Source of the DNA: Stieleria sp. JC731
GTDB taxonomy: Bacteria > Planctomycetota > Planctomycetia > Pirellulales > Pirellulaceae
Direction: 5' to 3'
Assembly: GCF_020966635.1 (NCBI RefSeq)
Contig: NZ_JAJKFQ010000026.1
Location: 1 to 64,000 of the forward strand
DNA: 64,000 bases
Shown: positions 63,813-64,000 of the stretch, piece after piece
Position numbering within the stretch: the first letter of the stretch is position 1
Layout: the number at the start of each line of letters is the position of its first letter
Program-made: the position numbers and the translations under genes
The notes under the pieces: generated by a model
The model's input: only the letters and a program-made list of their open reading frames with translations
What the model was told of the DNA's origin: nothing
The model's database searches: none

Positions 63813-64000
63813 ATGCACGCACCAGCTACTTCGCAGTCCACATGGCAACGGCATGCCCAAAAGCGTGGTCCCGCCAAATTGTCGCGCGATCTCAATCGGG
63901 TGGCGATTGCATCGATCGCGATCCTATTGGTTGGTTTACTTGTCTGGCTCCTGTTCCCACCATTCTTCGCGCGCCAGACACAGTTGGTTTTGATTCGTGC
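63813..64000 (+). CDS. membrane-anchored protein, N-terminal part only
   Basis: The ATG at 63813 opens a frame that runs off the right edge (62 codons visible). It encodes a polar, basic start (APATSQSTWQRHAQKRGPAKLSR) then a transmembrane helix (VAIASIAILLVGLLVWLLF), then PPFFARQTQLVLIRA. The basic cytoplasmic part followed by one TM helix is a type II signal-anchor layout, so the remainder should lie outside. The family cannot be told from 62 residues. Confidence 0.55.
   Translation, partial: MHAPATSQSTWQRHAQKRGPAKLSRDLNRVAIASIAILLVGLLVWLLFPPFFARQTQLVLIR

Overview
The window comes from a planctomycete, most likely a Pirellulales/Rhodopirellula-type marine lineage. The evidence is a set of family signatures: secreted proteins with the N-terminal LEPR-XLL motif (LEDRNMLA, LENRALLA, MENRLLLS), four PEP-CTERM proteins, dockerin-type calcium repeats, three SHD1-domain proteins, a DUF1559 protein with a pilin-like N-terminus and a C-terminal H-X9-DG motif, two ECF-sigma/Ser-Thr-kinase modules, and a large secreted protein with two CxxCH haem motifs and an SHD1 head. 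No replication, ribosomal or core metabolic operon is present; mutS and two tRNAs are the main housekeeping genes.

Layout. 1-13.1 kb is a secreted/cell-surface block: a repeat-built LEPR-XLL protein cut by the left edge, a GH43-like propeller, a jelly-roll carbohydrate protein, a kelch/Ig/Fn3 giant, a PEP-CTERM protein, a dockerin protein and a matrixin-like protease with a dockerin tail. 13.1-23.7 kb is regulatory: two ECF sigma factors, each upstream of a membrane-anchored kinase (one with a TPR tail, one with a WD40 tail), separated by a LamG-type secreted protein. 24.3-28.8 kb holds two PEP-CTERM proteins and two SHD1 proteins. 29.1-39.2 kb holds tRNA-Leu(CAG), a Pro/Gln-rich secreted protein, a K+ channel with an RCK domain, a Spy-like Gly/Arg-rich protein between two hairpin-repeat arrays, mutS, and an unusual DUF5685-like/Cys-rich/NfeD-like fusion.

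39.4-46.4 kb reads as a decayed integrative element: tRNA-Arg(ACG) at the left end, a tyrosine-recombinase 3' fragment running into the tRNA, a PEP-CTERM gene, a terminase-large-subunit fragment, a second integrase fragment, an intact OLD-family ATPase/Toprim nuclease (candidate anti-phage gene), and a degenerate copy of the tRNA 3' end (27 of 33 bases) at the right end.

47-64 kb holds a WGR-like/propeller protein, secreted hypotheticals, the 1371-residue SHD1/haem/TPR protein, a chemoreceptor with a CheW but no CheA, a large third hairpin-repeat array, a small lipoprotein plus DUF1559 protein, and the start of a membrane protein cut by the right edge.

Two dispersed repeat families stand out. 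One is a roughly 95-140 bp element with inverted CTCTGTG-type ends (four copies and one half copy). The other is a hairpin family built on the arms CCGACGCTAGCGCG and GGCGCTAGCCGCGG, present in three arrays with about 20 units in all. All domain assignments are from reading the translated sequence and were not confirmed by database search.
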